Positions 54,836-63,514 of a DNA stretch of 64,000 nucleotides are shown here, piece by piece. Made by a program: the position numbers and the translations under genes. The stretch is from contig JADBYQ010000052.1 in assembly GCA_020402945.1 (NCBI GenBank), positions 1-64,000 of the forward strand. The letters are read 5' to 3'. The notes beneath the pieces are model-generated. The model saw only the letters and a list, made by a program, of their open reading frames with translations, was not told where the DNA came from and searched no databases. Every line of letters begins with the position of its first letter. Positions within the stretch are counted from its first letter, which is position 1. The stretch comes from Cytophagales bacterium. Lineage in GTDB: Bacteria > Bacteroidota > Bacteroidia > Cytophagales > Cyclobacteriaceae.

Positions 54836-55150
54836 ATGCTACTAAATATAAAAAAAGCCATTTTTATAACCCTAGCTGGGCTTTTTCTATTATTTGGAGC
54901 AGGTTTAGATCAATTCGCTATTAAGTCTACCGTTCAGTCGCAACAGGCAACTGAAGAGTCCTTTGAGACAGAGGTAGTTCAAGCGATAGAAACAAAAAGG
55001 CACACGATACGAAAGACAAGAAAACCTTCGGTTGAGTTCCTTTCGCATTCTAAAATTGCCGTTTCTACTACGCCATCAGGGTTTGCCAGCCAGGCAACAC
55101 CTTCTCTTCAAACTAACAGGTATCTACTCTATCGGTCAATTTTGATTTAA
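54836..55150 (+). CDS. Small exported protein, unknown
   Basis: Hypothetical protein of 104 residues. A basic start and hydrophobic segment (IKKAIFITLAGLFLLFGAGL) form a signal peptide or anchor. The rest is short, polar and without recognised motifs (ESFETEVVQAIETKRHTIRK, then a Ser/Thr-rich tail). The gap from purL (104 bases) is AT-rich with a likely promoter. Coding status is supported only by length and the N-terminus. Confidence 0.5.
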   Translation: MLLNIKKAIFITLAGLFLLFGAGLDQFAIKSTVQSQQATEESFETEVVQAIETKRHTIRKTRKPSVEFLSHSKIAVSTTPSGFASQATPSLQTNRYLLYRSILI

Positions 55151-55233
55151 AAAATAAGAACCTCCAGTTTGCTGCTTCGCATACGCGCAATAGCAACTAG
55201 TTCTCATTTCAACTAAAATCAAAAAACATCGAT

Positions 55234-55335
55234 ATGAAAAATTCGCAAAAATCCCGTAAGGGCAATTCAATTGCTTGGTCTGTAATAGTACTCTACTTCG
55301 CAGGCATGTCTTACCTTTCATTTTCATTGGTATGA
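55234..55335 (+). CDS. 33-residue putative membrane peptide
   Basis: Small ORF MKNSQKSRKGNSIAWSVIVL... of 33 residues: a basic start followed by one membrane-spanning segment (IAWSVIVLYFAGMSYLSF). Its TGA overlaps the ATG of the next small gene (ATGA), a typical coupled arrangement that supports real translation. It is too short for ordinary gene finders. Confidence 0.5.
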   Translation: MKNSQKSRKGNSIAWSVIVLYFAGMSYLSFSLV

Positions 55336-55508
55336 AAACCAGATGCAGCATGTTAGACTACTGCAAGAAAGTCTTACAGTGTGTCAGCTTTGATGTTCGG
55401 CTCTTTCGCAAAGAATACAAAAAAGCAACCCGTTGGCTGGCACCAGTCGAGGTTCAGGAACTAAAGCAATGGCTTCGCCAAAATAAATCACAGACGCTTT
55501 CCACGTAA
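55332..55508 (+). CDS. 58-residue conserved-type small protein
   Basis: Protein of 58 residues from the ATG that overlaps the preceding stop. The pattern MLDYCKKVLQCVSFDVRLFRKEY, then LAPVEVQELKQWL, resembles a small uncharacterised Bacteroidota family I have seen in other genomes (LxYCKxVLxKVSFDxxLFxKEL type). Function unknown. The prohibitin-like gene starts 10 bases downstream, so the three may be cotranscribed. Confidence 0.65.
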   Translation: MKTRCSMLDYCKKVLQCVSFDVRLFRKEYKKATRWLAPVEVQELKQWLRQNKSQTLST

Positions 55509-55518
55509 CCTATATTTT

Positions 55519-56304
55519 ATGAAAACTAGAACTGTAACAGCTTACCTTCTACTTATTTTTCTATTCACAAGTTGTGCTGTTGTACGGCAAGGCGAAATAG
55601 GAGTAAAAAGAAAAATGGGAAAACTGAGTCCCAATTTCAGCGGCCCCGGGGCTGTTGGTTTCAATCCTTTTACTTCTAAGGTAATCAAAATGCCCATTCG
55701 CACGATGAACATGGAGATCAATGCCAATCTTCCTTCGAAAGAAGGTTTAAATGTGGTGGCCATCATCTCTATTTTGTACCGGATGCAACCAGCCAAAGCA
55801 CCTGCTATTATTGAAACGATCGGTGTTGGTAATGAAGTGAACGTGATCAGTAGCGTTTTTCGATCTTCTGCAGCAGATGTATGTTCGCGCTTTTTTGCAA
55901 AAGATATGCACTCGGTTCAACGCGCCAACATTGAAAAAGAAGTAACCGAACAGATGTCAAAAATCCTTTTGCCTAGAGGTTTTGAAATCGAAGCCGTGCT
56001 ACTGAAAAACATCCAGCTGCCTCCGGGGTTAGCTAGAGCGGTGGAAGAAAAATTGGAAGCTGAACAGCAGGCTCAGCGTATGGAGTTTCTACTGGATCGT
56101 GAAAAGCGTGAGGCGCAACGGAAAATAATTGAGGCTGAGGGTATTCGTGATTCACAGAAAATCATTGCCGAAGGGCTTACAAAAGCAATCATCGAATGGC
56201 AAAGTATTGAGGCGTTTCGCGAATTGGCGAAATCGCCAAATACAAAAATCATTATGACCGATGGGAAAACTCCGCTTTTAATGAATCCTACTATTGACAA
56301 ATAG
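55519..56304 (+). CDS. Prohibitin-family (SPFH/band 7) lipoprotein
   Basis: SPFH-domain protein of 261 residues. The N-terminus carries a lipobox (FLFTSCA, Cys15), so it is likely attached to a membrane as a lipoprotein and not through a membrane helix. The SPFH domain spans about 25-205 (QGEIGVKRKMGKL, PSKEGLNVVAIISILYRM, EKEVTEQMSKILLPRGFEIEAVLLKNIQLP), followed by a long coiled coil (AVEEKLEAEQQAQRMEFLLDREKREAQRKIIEAEG). Prohibitins form large rings that scaffold membrane complexes. An uncertain hairpin (56315-56339) follows. Confidence 0.88.
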   Translation: MKTRTVTAYLLLIFLFTSCAVVRQGEIGVKRKMGKLSPNFSGPGAVGFNPFTSKVIKMPIRTMNMEINANLPSKEGLNVVAIISILYRMQPAKAPAIIETIGVGNEVNVISSVFRSSAADVCSRFFAKDMHSVQRANIEKEVTEQMSKILLPRGFEIEAVLLKNIQLPPGLARAVEEKLEAEQQAQRMEFLLDREKREAQRKIIEAEGIRDSQKIIAEGLTKAIIEWQSIEAFRELAKSPNTKIIMTDGKTPLLMNPTIDK

Positions 56305-56314
56305 AAACAAATAC

Positions 56315-56339
56315 GGGAAAGCAAGAGGATAGCTTTCCC
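56315..56339 (+). terminator. Possible weak terminator after prohibitin-like gene
   Basis: Eight-base stem GGGAAAGC/GCTTTCCC with a nine-base loop. The following sequence (CTTTACTTTC) is only moderately T-rich, so termination is uncertain. Confidence 0.5.
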
Positions 56340-56372
56340 CTTTACTTTCGCTCGACATTAAACCAAGTTAAA

Positions 56373-57245
56373 ATGAAAAAAAACCTAAAGATTGCGTTGC
56401 CATTTTGTATTGCATTGCAATTTTTTCCTTTTTCCTCACAAGCTCAATTGAGTATTGCCAACACCCAGTTTAAAACACTTAAAGCCGCATTTGCTCACCG
56501 CGATGAAGCAACTTGGTTGGATTTAAGTAATCAAGGCTTGGTAGTGCTACCCGATTCGCTATTTGCTTTAAAAAATCTTCAATACTTAGACTTGGGCAAA
56601 AATCATATCGAGTCGATCCCCTCAAAAATTACTGATCTAAAAAAGCTAAAGTACCTCGTACTATCCTACAACGAGATTAAACAACTGCCAGTTGAATTGA
56701 AAGGTCTCACCGTCTTGCAGAGTCTCTACTTAGACCACAACAAACAACTTGAAATCGATCAGGCAATCCTCGTGCTTTCTGAATTACCAAGTCTGAAAAT
56801 GCTAAGTTTGGCGGGCGACAATATTTCAGTTGTACCACAGAGCATCACAAAAGTAAAACGACTTGAAACACTTGATGTCTCGGATAACCTCATCTCAAAT
56901 CTACCAGAAAACATTCCCGAACTTCGCAAACTCCGTGTGCTTTACATCAATAATGATGCATACTTCAACCTGGAAAAAAATGTTCGACTTATCAGTAAGA
57001 TGAAAAGCCTCACCGAACTGCATGTTGAAAATGACGGTCTTACTAGCGTTCCGTCAAACATAAAGGATCTAACGAGGATAGAATACCTTTTTCTTGTAGG
57101 TAATAAAATAAATGAGTTGCCCCCAGAAATCAATCAAATGAAGCATCTGCGATTTCTGGATGTATCTGACAATCCATTGCCGCCACTTCTTAACAATGAT
57201 AAGTTAGATCCCAAGTTGGTCATTCGATTAAACAGGCGGAACTGA
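56373..57245 (+). CDS. Exported leucine-rich repeat protein
   Basis: Exported protein of 290 residues, signal peptide about 1-24 (ends SSQAQ). From residue 45 to 285 about ten LRR units of 23 residues follow, for example LQYLDLGKNHIESIPSKITDLKKL and LRFLDVSDNPLPPLL. Unlike the secreted LRR protein at 6631-9051 it has no T9SS sorting domain, so it probably stays in the periplasm. Function unknown; protein-protein binding is the usual role of such repeats. Confidence 0.88.
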   Translation: MKKNLKIALPFCIALQFFPFSSQAQLSIANTQFKTLKAAFAHRDEATWLDLSNQGLVVLPDSLFALKNLQYLDLGKNHIESIPSKITDLKKLKYLVLSYNEIKQLPVELKGLTVLQSLYLDHNKQLEIDQAILVLSELPSLKMLSLAGDNISVVPQSITKVKRLETLDVSDNLISNLPENIPELRKLRVLYINNDAYFNLEKNVRLISKMKSLTELHVENDGLTSVPSNIKDLTRIEYLFLVGNKINELPPEINQMKHLRFLDVSDNPLPPLLNNDKLDPKLVIRLNRRN

Positions 57246-57283
57246 CCAAAATAAATTGAAATACTCACCTAAAAAAACTAGTT

Positions 57284-57499
57284 ATGAAATGGATCGTGTT
57301 GGAAGAAAATCCACAACCTGACAACTACATTGCTGTGATGGTGGCAGAAGAAGGACGGATACTACGGGCTGAAAACAAGCCCTGCGCAGTTTTTAAATCG
57401 AGTGATCAAGCACTCTCCCATGCTCGGTCTTTGCGCGAACAATACAAGGTGAGAAACATACGCATTTTTTATATGGAATCGAGTTCAGCCTTTCTTTAA
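57284..57499 (+). CDS. Small cytoplasmic hypothetical protein
   Basis: Protein of 71 residues: MKWIVLEENPQPDNYIAV, then AVFKSSDQALSHARSLREQY and a closing NIRIFYME. No signal peptide or membrane segment. The alternating strand-helix pattern suggests a small alpha/beta fold. Not recognised. It lies between the LRR gene and another exported protein gene on the same strand. Confidence 0.6.
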   Translation: MKWIVLEENPQPDNYIAVMVAEEGRILRAENKPCAVFKSSDQALSHARSLREQYKVRNIRIFYMESSSAFL

Positions 57500-57551
57500 T
57501 TGAAAAATGTCAAAATCAGAATTCTACTTTACCGCCTAACCACTTTATAAG

Positions 57552-58079
57552 ATGAACAAACTACGTTTCACGCTCTCCACTACTTTTTATCTGCTGATTC
57601 TGTCATCTACAATCGCGATCAACTCTCACGGGCAAGAAGGAACTCCGATTGATCTCGACAAAGCAAAAAGTCAATTGCAGAAAGACCGGGAAAAGATTTT
57701 TATTGAGGCCTTACAATTATCCATCTCGCAAGCAGCGGTGTTCCATCCGATCTATGTAAAATTTAATAATGAAAAGCGCGCACTCGATGATGAGATGATT
57801 ACGCTTTTTGTGAACTATGGAAATAACTACCAGCACCTAGATCTCAAACTCATGACTACGTTTGTAGCTCAGTCTGAAAAGTACCAGGCAAAGGAATTAA
57901 GCGTGCGCAAAAAGTATTATAAGTTATTGAGTGAGGCGATTTCTATAGAAATAGGTTCACAGTTTTACGAAGTCGATGACTTTATTTCAACAAGCCTTCG
58001 CTTAAATATCCTTACAGGACTACCCTTCACGGGAGCCATCACACGCCAAAAAGATAGCCAAATTTCTAACGCAAATTAA
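57552..58079 (+). CDS. Exported helical protein, unknown (Spy/CpxP-like look)
   Basis: Exported protein of 175 residues. A signal peptide (to about 27, INSHGQ) is followed by an all-helical, charged region: DLDKAKSQLQKDREKIFIEALQL, FHPIYVKFNNEKRALDDEM, YQAKELSVRKKYYKLLSEA. The pattern recalls the Spy/CpxP-like periplasmic proteins in Bacteroidota, but the LTxxQ marks are absent, so this remains a guess. It is followed by terC. Confidence 0.6.
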   Translation: MNKLRFTLSTTFYLLILSSTIAINSHGQEGTPIDLDKAKSQLQKDREKIFIEALQLSISQAAVFHPIYVKFNNEKRALDDEMITLFVNYGNNYQHLDLKLMTTFVAQSEKYQAKELSVRKKYYKLLSEAISIEIGSQFYEVDDFISTSLRLNILTGLPFTGAITRQKDSQISNAN

Positions 58080-58135
58080 AAAGATAACATCATTGATTTC
58101 GCCTACTCCACCTTGAACCTTTTACTTTCAAACCA

Positions 58136-59062
58136 ATGAATGATTTGTCACTACTCTGGATTTTCTTCAACCTATTTGTGCTGGCTATGTTGGCGCTCGA
58201 CTTGGGCGTGTTTCACAGAAAATCCCATGAGGTTTCTGTACGCGAAGCACTGACCTGGACGTGCGTTTGGATAACACTTGCCATGCTTTTCAATTTGTTT
58301 GTCTACTACTATTTCGATCGCAGCAAAGCTCTAGAATTTTTCACAGGCTATCTTATCGAAAAGTCACTAAGTGTAGATAACATTTTTGTTATCATTCTCA
58401 TTTTCTCCTATTTCAAAGTACCATCTGCCTATCAGCATAAGGTTCTTTTTTGGGGTATTCTAGGAGCGCTCGTCATGCGTGTTATTTTTATTCTTACTGG
58501 TGTAGAGCTTATTCATCGTTTTCATTGGTTGATTTACATTTTTGGTGGATTCCTGGTCTACACAGGCATTCGCATGCTCACATCGGGTGATTTGAAAATT
58601 GATCCGGAAAAAAATCCTTTGGTCAAACTAGCCAGAAAAGTCATGCCTATTACCCCTTCGTTTGAAGGTGATCGGTTTTTTGTAAAGCAAGACAGTAAAA
58701 CATGGGCAACACCATTATTCTTAGTGGTAATTTTAATTGAGACGACAGACCTAATCTTTGCAGTAGATTCAATTCCCGCTATTCTGGCAATCTCGGATGA
58801 CTCCTTTATTGTTTATACGTCCAATGTATTCGCCATTCTTGGACTACGCTCACTCTATTTTGCCTTAGCCGGCATCGAAAAATACTTCAAATATTTGAAA
58901 TTTGGGCTATCGGCCATTCTTGTTTTTGTGGGTTTGAAAATGTGTATTGCCGACATTTTCAAAATCCCGATTGAGGTTTCACTAATTGTTATTGGTTTTA
59001 CCTTGATGATTGCTATGGTAAGTTCCAGATTGTTTCCTGGAAAACAAGCAGACAAAAATTAA
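58136..59062 (+). CDS. TerC/Alx family membrane protein
   Basis: Integral membrane protein of 308 residues with about eight to nine helices. TerC hallmarks include LDLGVFHRKSHEVSVREAL, FFTGYLIEKSLSVDNIFVI, and ETTDLIFAVDSIPAILAISDDSFIVYTSNVFAILGLRSLYF with the acidic intramembrane residues. Relatives such as Alx and YceF/TerC affect manganese or calcium handling and help metallate exported proteins; the metal here is not known. It is followed by the second RND operon after 114 bases. Confidence 0.93.
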   Translation: MNDLSLLWIFFNLFVLAMLALDLGVFHRKSHEVSVREALTWTCVWITLAMLFNLFVYYYFDRSKALEFFTGYLIEKSLSVDNIFVIILIFSYFKVPSAYQHKVLFWGILGALVMRVIFILTGVELIHRFHWLIYIFGGFLVYTGIRMLTSGDLKIDPEKNPLVKLARKVMPITPSFEGDRFFVKQDSKTWATPLFLVVILIETTDLIFAVDSIPAILAISDDSFIVYTSNVFAILGLRSLYFALAGIEKYFKYLKFGLSAILVFVGLKMCIADIFKIPIEVSLIVIGFTLMIAMVSSRLFPGKQADKN

Positions 59063-59082
59063 TATGAGTAGAATAAATCCAA

Positions 59083-59123
59083 TATCTTTGCCCGTTTTTA
59101 TAAACAAAAGGAACTCCTTTTGT
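59083..59123 (+). promoter_or_regulatory. Promoter-like box and palindrome before the second RND operon
   Basis: TATCTTTG at 59083-59090 matches the -7 box TAnnTTTG, without a clear -33 box. Just downstream is a perfect nine-base inverted repeat with a two-base loop, ACAAAAGGA/TCCTTTTGT (59104-59112 with 59115-59123), which could be an operator, or a hairpin in the leader. It lies 54 bases before the MFP start codon. Confidence 0.4.
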
Positions 59124-59176
59124 CTTTATTGACACACAACTTGAATCTTATACTTACCCTTTTTCTACAAGTCTCC

Positions 59177-60307
59177 ATGAAATTTCTATACGTCTTTATA
59201 TCAGCTACTTTTTTAGTGATTTTGAGTTCTTGTTCGAAATCAGGCAATTCTTTAGATACAAAATCGATTCTTGAATTTCCAGTAACAACGGTTATCCGCA
59301 AAGACACTGTTTTATTTCATGAGTATGTAGTAGATATTCACGCGATAAAAAATGTAGAAATACGGGCACGCGTTCAAGGGTATTTGGATTATATATACGT
59401 GGACGAAGGTCAATCCGTAAAAGCAGGACAGCTTCTTTTCAAAATTAATGACGAAGAATACGTAGCCGAAGTAGCCAAGTCAAAAGCAAGCGTCAACAGC
59501 GCTATTGCCGAGGAACAAGCTATGCAATTGGAAGCCGAGAGAGTATCTATTCTGGTAGAAAAAAATGTGGTTTCCCAAACTGAATTACGACTGGCGAAAG
59601 CAAAAGTGGATATGGCCAAAGCAAAAGTAGAAGAAGCGAAATCTCATTTATCGCTAGCCAATATACGCTATGCCCATACGAATATAAGAGCACCATTCGA
59701 TGGGGTGGTCGATCGCCTTCCGTTTAAAATCGGAAGTTTGATCAATGAAGGGCATTTGCTCACTACGCTTTTCGATTCAAAATTTGTTTACGCCTACTTT
59801 CGTGTTTCGGAAAAAGAGTATCTAGAATACATCAAAAGTCACCCAGATGATCGCAGATCAAATACAGTCGATTTGATTCAGGCAGATGGAAACAAACATC
59901 AGCAAGTTGGTAGAATAGAAACTTTAGAGGGAGAGTTTGATACGTCTACAGGGACTATCGCTTTTCGGGCAAAGTTTCCCAATCCACAACTTATTTTAAA
60001 ACATGGCTCCAGCGGAAAGGTACGCCTCTCCAACAATATCGAAAATGCTTTGATGATTCCTCAAAAAGCAACTTTTGAGATACAGGATAAGACATATGTT
60101 TTCTTATTAGATGCAGACAATAAACTAAAAGTAAAGGGTTTTGTGCCACGAGCTAGACTATCCCATTTTTATATTGTCGAGTCCGGTCTACAGGAGGGCG
60201 ACCGCCTCATCTATGAGGGCATCAAAGACGCAAGGGATGGGATGCTGATAAAACCTTCCAATTTATCTAGCGATCGACTTTTGATAAAATCAGTTTCTAA
60301 AAAATGA
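59177..60307 (+). CDS. RND periplasmic adaptor (MFP) lipoprotein
   Basis: Membrane-fusion lipoprotein of 376 residues from ATG 59177, lipobox LSSC (Cys20). The pattern VQGYLDYIYVDEGQSVKAGQLLF and IRAPFDGVVDRLPFKIGSLI marks the two lipoyl half-domains, with a coiled-coil hairpin (VAKSKASVNSAIAEEQAMQLEA) between. It resembles AcrA/MexA-type adaptors of HAE1 pumps. An upstream TTG at 59120 is rejected because it would put a long hydrophobic stretch before the lipobox. It is the first gene of the operon; the pump gene starts 49 bases after its stop. Confidence 0.92.
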   Translation: MKFLYVFISATFLVILSSCSKSGNSLDTKSILEFPVTTVIRKDTVLFHEYVVDIHAIKNVEIRARVQGYLDYIYVDEGQSVKAGQLLFKINDEEYVAEVAKSKASVNSAIAEEQAMQLEAERVSILVEKNVVSQTELRLAKAKVDMAKAKVEEAKSHLSLANIRYAHTNIRAPFDGVVDRLPFKIGSLINEGHLLTTLFDSKFVYAYFRVSEKEYLEYIKSHPDDRRSNTVDLIQADGNKHQQVGRIETLEGEFDTSTGTIAFRAKFPNPQLILKHGSSGKVRLSNNIENALMIPQKATFEIQDKTYVFLLDADNKLKVKGFVPRARLSHFYIVESGLQEGDRLIYEGIKDARDGMLIKPSNLSSDRLLIKSVSKK

Positions 60308-60356
60308 AACCAATCTTCTAAAATTCTTTATCAAAGTTAAGATTTAAGCCCAAGTT

Positions 60357-63300
60357 ATGTTCAATAAATTTATAGAACGCCCGGTTCTTTCATTAGTGAT
60401 CTCACTTTTTATTGTGTTACTGGGATTGTTGGCGCTCATTGATCTACCCATCACCCAGTTTCCTGATATCGTTCCTCCAACCGTTACGGTAACCACAAGT
60501 TATACTGGTGCAAATGCGGAAGTTGCTTCGAAAGCTGTTGTAACGACTTTAGAACGTGCCATTAACGGAGTTCCTGGAATGACCTACATGACTTCCGTTT
60601 CAGGAAATGATGGCACAAGTCTAATTCAGGTCTATTTTAATGTTGGTACCGATCCGGACCTTGCCAATGTCAATGTTCAGAACCGCGTCTCTACCGTGTT
60701 GGATGAACTACCGGAAGAAGTAATTAAAGCAGGGGTAGCCGTAGAGAAAGAGGTGACTAGCATATTGATGTACCTGAATGTATTAAGTAACGATCCATCA
60801 GCAGATGAAAAATTCATTTACAACTTTGCCGACATTAACATACTGGCTGAACTAAAACGTATTGAAGGCGTTGGCTATGCAACCATTGTAGGAGCACGTG
60901 AGTATTCGATGCGTGTGTGGCTAAAACCAGATCGGATGGCGGGCTATGGCATTTCCACCGATGAAATTATTCAGGCTATCCGCAATCAGAATATTGAAGC
61001 AGCCCCCGGAAAATCAGGTGAAAGTTCTGATAAAGCCCCACAGATGCTACAATACGTGCTGCGCTACACCGGAAAGTTTAATGAGCCTAAGCAATATGAA
61101 AATATTGTATTGCGTGCCGATAAGGAAGGATCTATCTTAAAACTGAAAGATGTTGCCGATGTAGAGTTTGGTGTGCGTAACTACAATGTTTTATCGAAAG
61201 AAGACGGTCGTCCATCAGCTGCCATTATGCTCAAGCAGCGACCCGGCTCCAATGCCAAAGAAGTAATCGAGAACGTAAAGAAGAAAATGGAAGAACTGAA
61301 AAATTCTTCTTTCCCTCCAGGCATGAGCTATAACATTGGCTATGATGTATCGCGGTTTTTAGATGCTTCCATTGCAGAAGTAATTCGTACCCTAATCGAA
61401 GCATTCATTCTTGTTTCACTTGTGGTGTTTCTTTTTTTACAAGATTGGCGATCTACTCTTATTCCGGCATTGGCGGTTCCCGTATCACTCATAGGTGCTT
61501 TTTTCTTCATGCAGTTGCTAGGCTTCTCTATCAACCTGCTCACCTTGTTTGCATTGGTCCTCGCAATTGGTATCGTGGTGGACAATGCCATTGTGGTGGT
61601 GGAGGCTGTTCACGTACAAATGGAAACTAAAAATCTTTCGGCTAAAGAAGCAACGCTAGCCGCCATGGGCGAGATCAGTAGCGCCATTATTGCTATCACG
61701 TTGGTCATGTCTGCTGTTTTCATTCCGGTCGCTTTTATGTCAGGACCAGTAGGTGTTTTTTATCGACAGTTTTCGCTGACATTGGCGATTGCTATTGTGA
61801 TATCCGGAATCAATGCGGTTACGCTCACACCTGCCTTATGCGCCCTCTTACTTAAAAACAACCACGGCAAAAAGAGAACTGGATTGCTGCATGCATTTTT
61901 TGGTAAGTTCAATAACGGCTACGACTTGCTATCGACAAAATATCAATCGGTGGTACGCGCAATAGCAGGACGCAAAACAATTACCTGGGCAATGCTTTTC
62001 ATATTCTGCATCGCTACTTGGGGCATAAACTCTTTTTTACCAACAGGCTTCATTCCTTCGGAAGATCAGGGAATGATTTATGCCAATGTTACAGCACCCT
62101 CTGGCGCAACGGTAGAACGTACAGAAGAAGTGATGGATCAAATACAACAAGTCGCCAAAGATATGCCAGCCGTAGAGTCCGTTTCAACTTTATCTGGATT
62201 TAGTTTGATTACAGATGGGGCCGGTGCCGCTTTTGGAATGGGGATGATCAACTTAAAACCCTGGGATAAACGCGATGAATCTGTCAATGAATTGATTGTC
62301 CAACTCCAAGAAAAAACGAAACACATCAAAGATGCCAGTATCCAGTTTTTTCCTCCACCTACCGTTCCAGGCTTTGGTAACGCAAGTGGTTTCGAAGTTC
62401 GGGTGTTAGATAAAACGGGCACCGGTAATTTGCAACAGACTTCTTCCGTAACCAATGAGTTTATTGAAGCACTAAAAAAACGACCGGAGATTGCTGATGC
62501 CTTCACCAGCTTCGATGCAAGTTATCCGCAATACATGATTCACATCGATCAAGACATCGCAGGTCAGAAAGGCGTAACAGTTGAAAATGCGATGAGTAAT
62601 CTGCAAACACTCTTTGGTAGCTACTATACCACTAACTTCATTCGCTTCGGGCAAATGTATAAGGTGATGGTGCAAGCGGCACCGCACTATCGGGCAACTC
62701 CTGAAGATTTATTGAAACTGTACGTGAAGAATGATTTTGGTGAAATGGTGCCCTATTCGTCTTTCGTAAGACTTGAACGCGTGTATGGCCCCGAGCAGTT
62801 GACCCGGTACAATATGTTTACTTCCGCAATGGTCAATGGCGATGCCGCCAAAGGATACAGCAGTGGTGACGCCATCAACGCCATCAAAACAGTAGCCGAA
62901 GAAAAATTGCCCCGTGGCTTCTCTATTGAGTGGTCAGGTATGACGCGGGAAGAAGTTCTATCGGGCAACCAGGCTGTTTTCATTTTTCTAATTTGTCTAC
63001 TATTCGTTTACCTACTTTTGTCTGCGCAATACGAAAGCTTCTTATTGCCATTACCCGTCATATTATCACTACCTACAGGAGTTTTCGGGTCTTTTCTGAT
63101 GCTGCAATTACTGGGCTTACAAAATAATATTTATGCACAAGTGGCTCTGGTGATGTTGATCGGCTTACTGGGTAAAAACGCTATTCTAATTGTTGAATTT
63201 GCCATTTTAAAACAAAAAGAAGGACGCGGTATTATTGATGCCGCTATTGATGGAGCAGCCTCCCGGCTTCGTCCGATCCTGATGACATCTTTTGCGTTTA

Positions 63301-63509
63301 TTGCCGGATTAATTCCCTTGTGTATTGCTACTGGTGCAGGGTCTATGGGCAATCGCTCAATTGGAACAGCCGCAGCCGGAGGGATGTTGTTCGGTACTTT
63401 GTTTGGAGTAATTATCATTCCCGGACTTTATGTTGTGTTCGCCAGTATGGCAAAGGCCATATCTAAGAAAGAAGAAAAGTCATCTGCAATCGTTGAACCT
63501 CATTCGTAA
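60357..63509 (+). CDS. HAE1-family RND efflux pump (AcrB-like)
   Basis: Hydrophobic/amphiphilic efflux pump of 1050 residues, the AcrB length. Typical blocks: MFNKFIERPVLSLVISLFIV, LPITQFPDIVPPTVTV, IGIVVDNAIVVVEAVH, FIPVAFMSGPVGVFYRQF, LLSAQYESFLLPLPV, GLLGKNAILIVEFA (with the AcrB Lys940 equivalent) and IGTAAAGGMLFGTLFG. In the TM4 proton-relay pair, Asp409 is present, but the second position (AcrB Asp408) is Asn410. It follows the MFP gene and is followed by a TolC-type lipoprotein gene, giving a complete tripartite operon of the MexAB-OprM type. Confidence 0.95.
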   Translation: MFNKFIERPVLSLVISLFIVLLGLLALIDLPITQFPDIVPPTVTVTTSYTGANAEVASKAVVTTLERAINGVPGMTYMTSVSGNDGTSLIQVYFNVGTDPDLANVNVQNRVSTVLDELPEEVIKAGVAVEKEVTSILMYLNVLSNDPSADEKFIYNFADINILAELKRIEGVGYATIVGAREYSMRVWLKPDRMAGYGISTDEIIQAIRNQNIEAAPGKSGESSDKAPQMLQYVLRYTGKFNEPKQYENIVLRADKEGSILKLKDVADVEFGVRNYNVLSKEDGRPSAAIMLKQRPGSNAKEVIENVKKKMEELKNSSFPPGMSYNIGYDVSRFLDASIAEVIRTLIEAFILVSLVVFLFLQDWRSTLIPALAVPVSLIGAFFFMQLLGFSINLLTLFALVLAIGIVVDNAIVVVEAVHVQMETKNLSAKEATLAAMGEISSAIIAITLVMSAVFIPVAFMSGPVGVFYRQFSLTLAIAIVISGINAVTLTPALCALLLKNNHGKKRTGLLHAFFGKFNNGYDLLSTKYQSVVRAIAGRKTITWAMLFIFCIATWGINSFLPTGFIPSEDQGMIYANVTAPSGATVERTEEVMDQIQQVAKDMPAVESVSTLSGFSLITDGAGAAFGMGMINLKPWDKRDESVNELIVQLQEKTKHIKDASIQFFPPPTVPGFGNASGFEVRVLDKTGTGNLQQTSSVTNEFIEALKKRPEIADAFTSFDASYPQYMIHIDQDIAGQKGVTVENAMSNLQTLFGSYYTTNFIRFGQMYKVMVQAAPHYRATPEDLLKLYVKNDFGEMVPYSSFVRLERVYGPEQLTRYNMFTSAMVNGDAAKGYSSGDAINAIKTVAEEKLPRGFSIEWSGMTREEVLSGNQAVFIFLICLLFVYLLLSAQYESFLLPLPVILSLPTGVFGSFLMLQLLGLQNNIYAQVALVMLIGLLGKNAILIVEFAILKQKEGRGIIDAAIDGAASRLRPILMTSFAFIAGLIPLCIATGAGSMGNRSIGTAAAGGMLFGTLFGVIIIPGLYVVFASMAKAISKKEEKSSAIVEPHS

Positions 63510-63514
63510 GTGTT

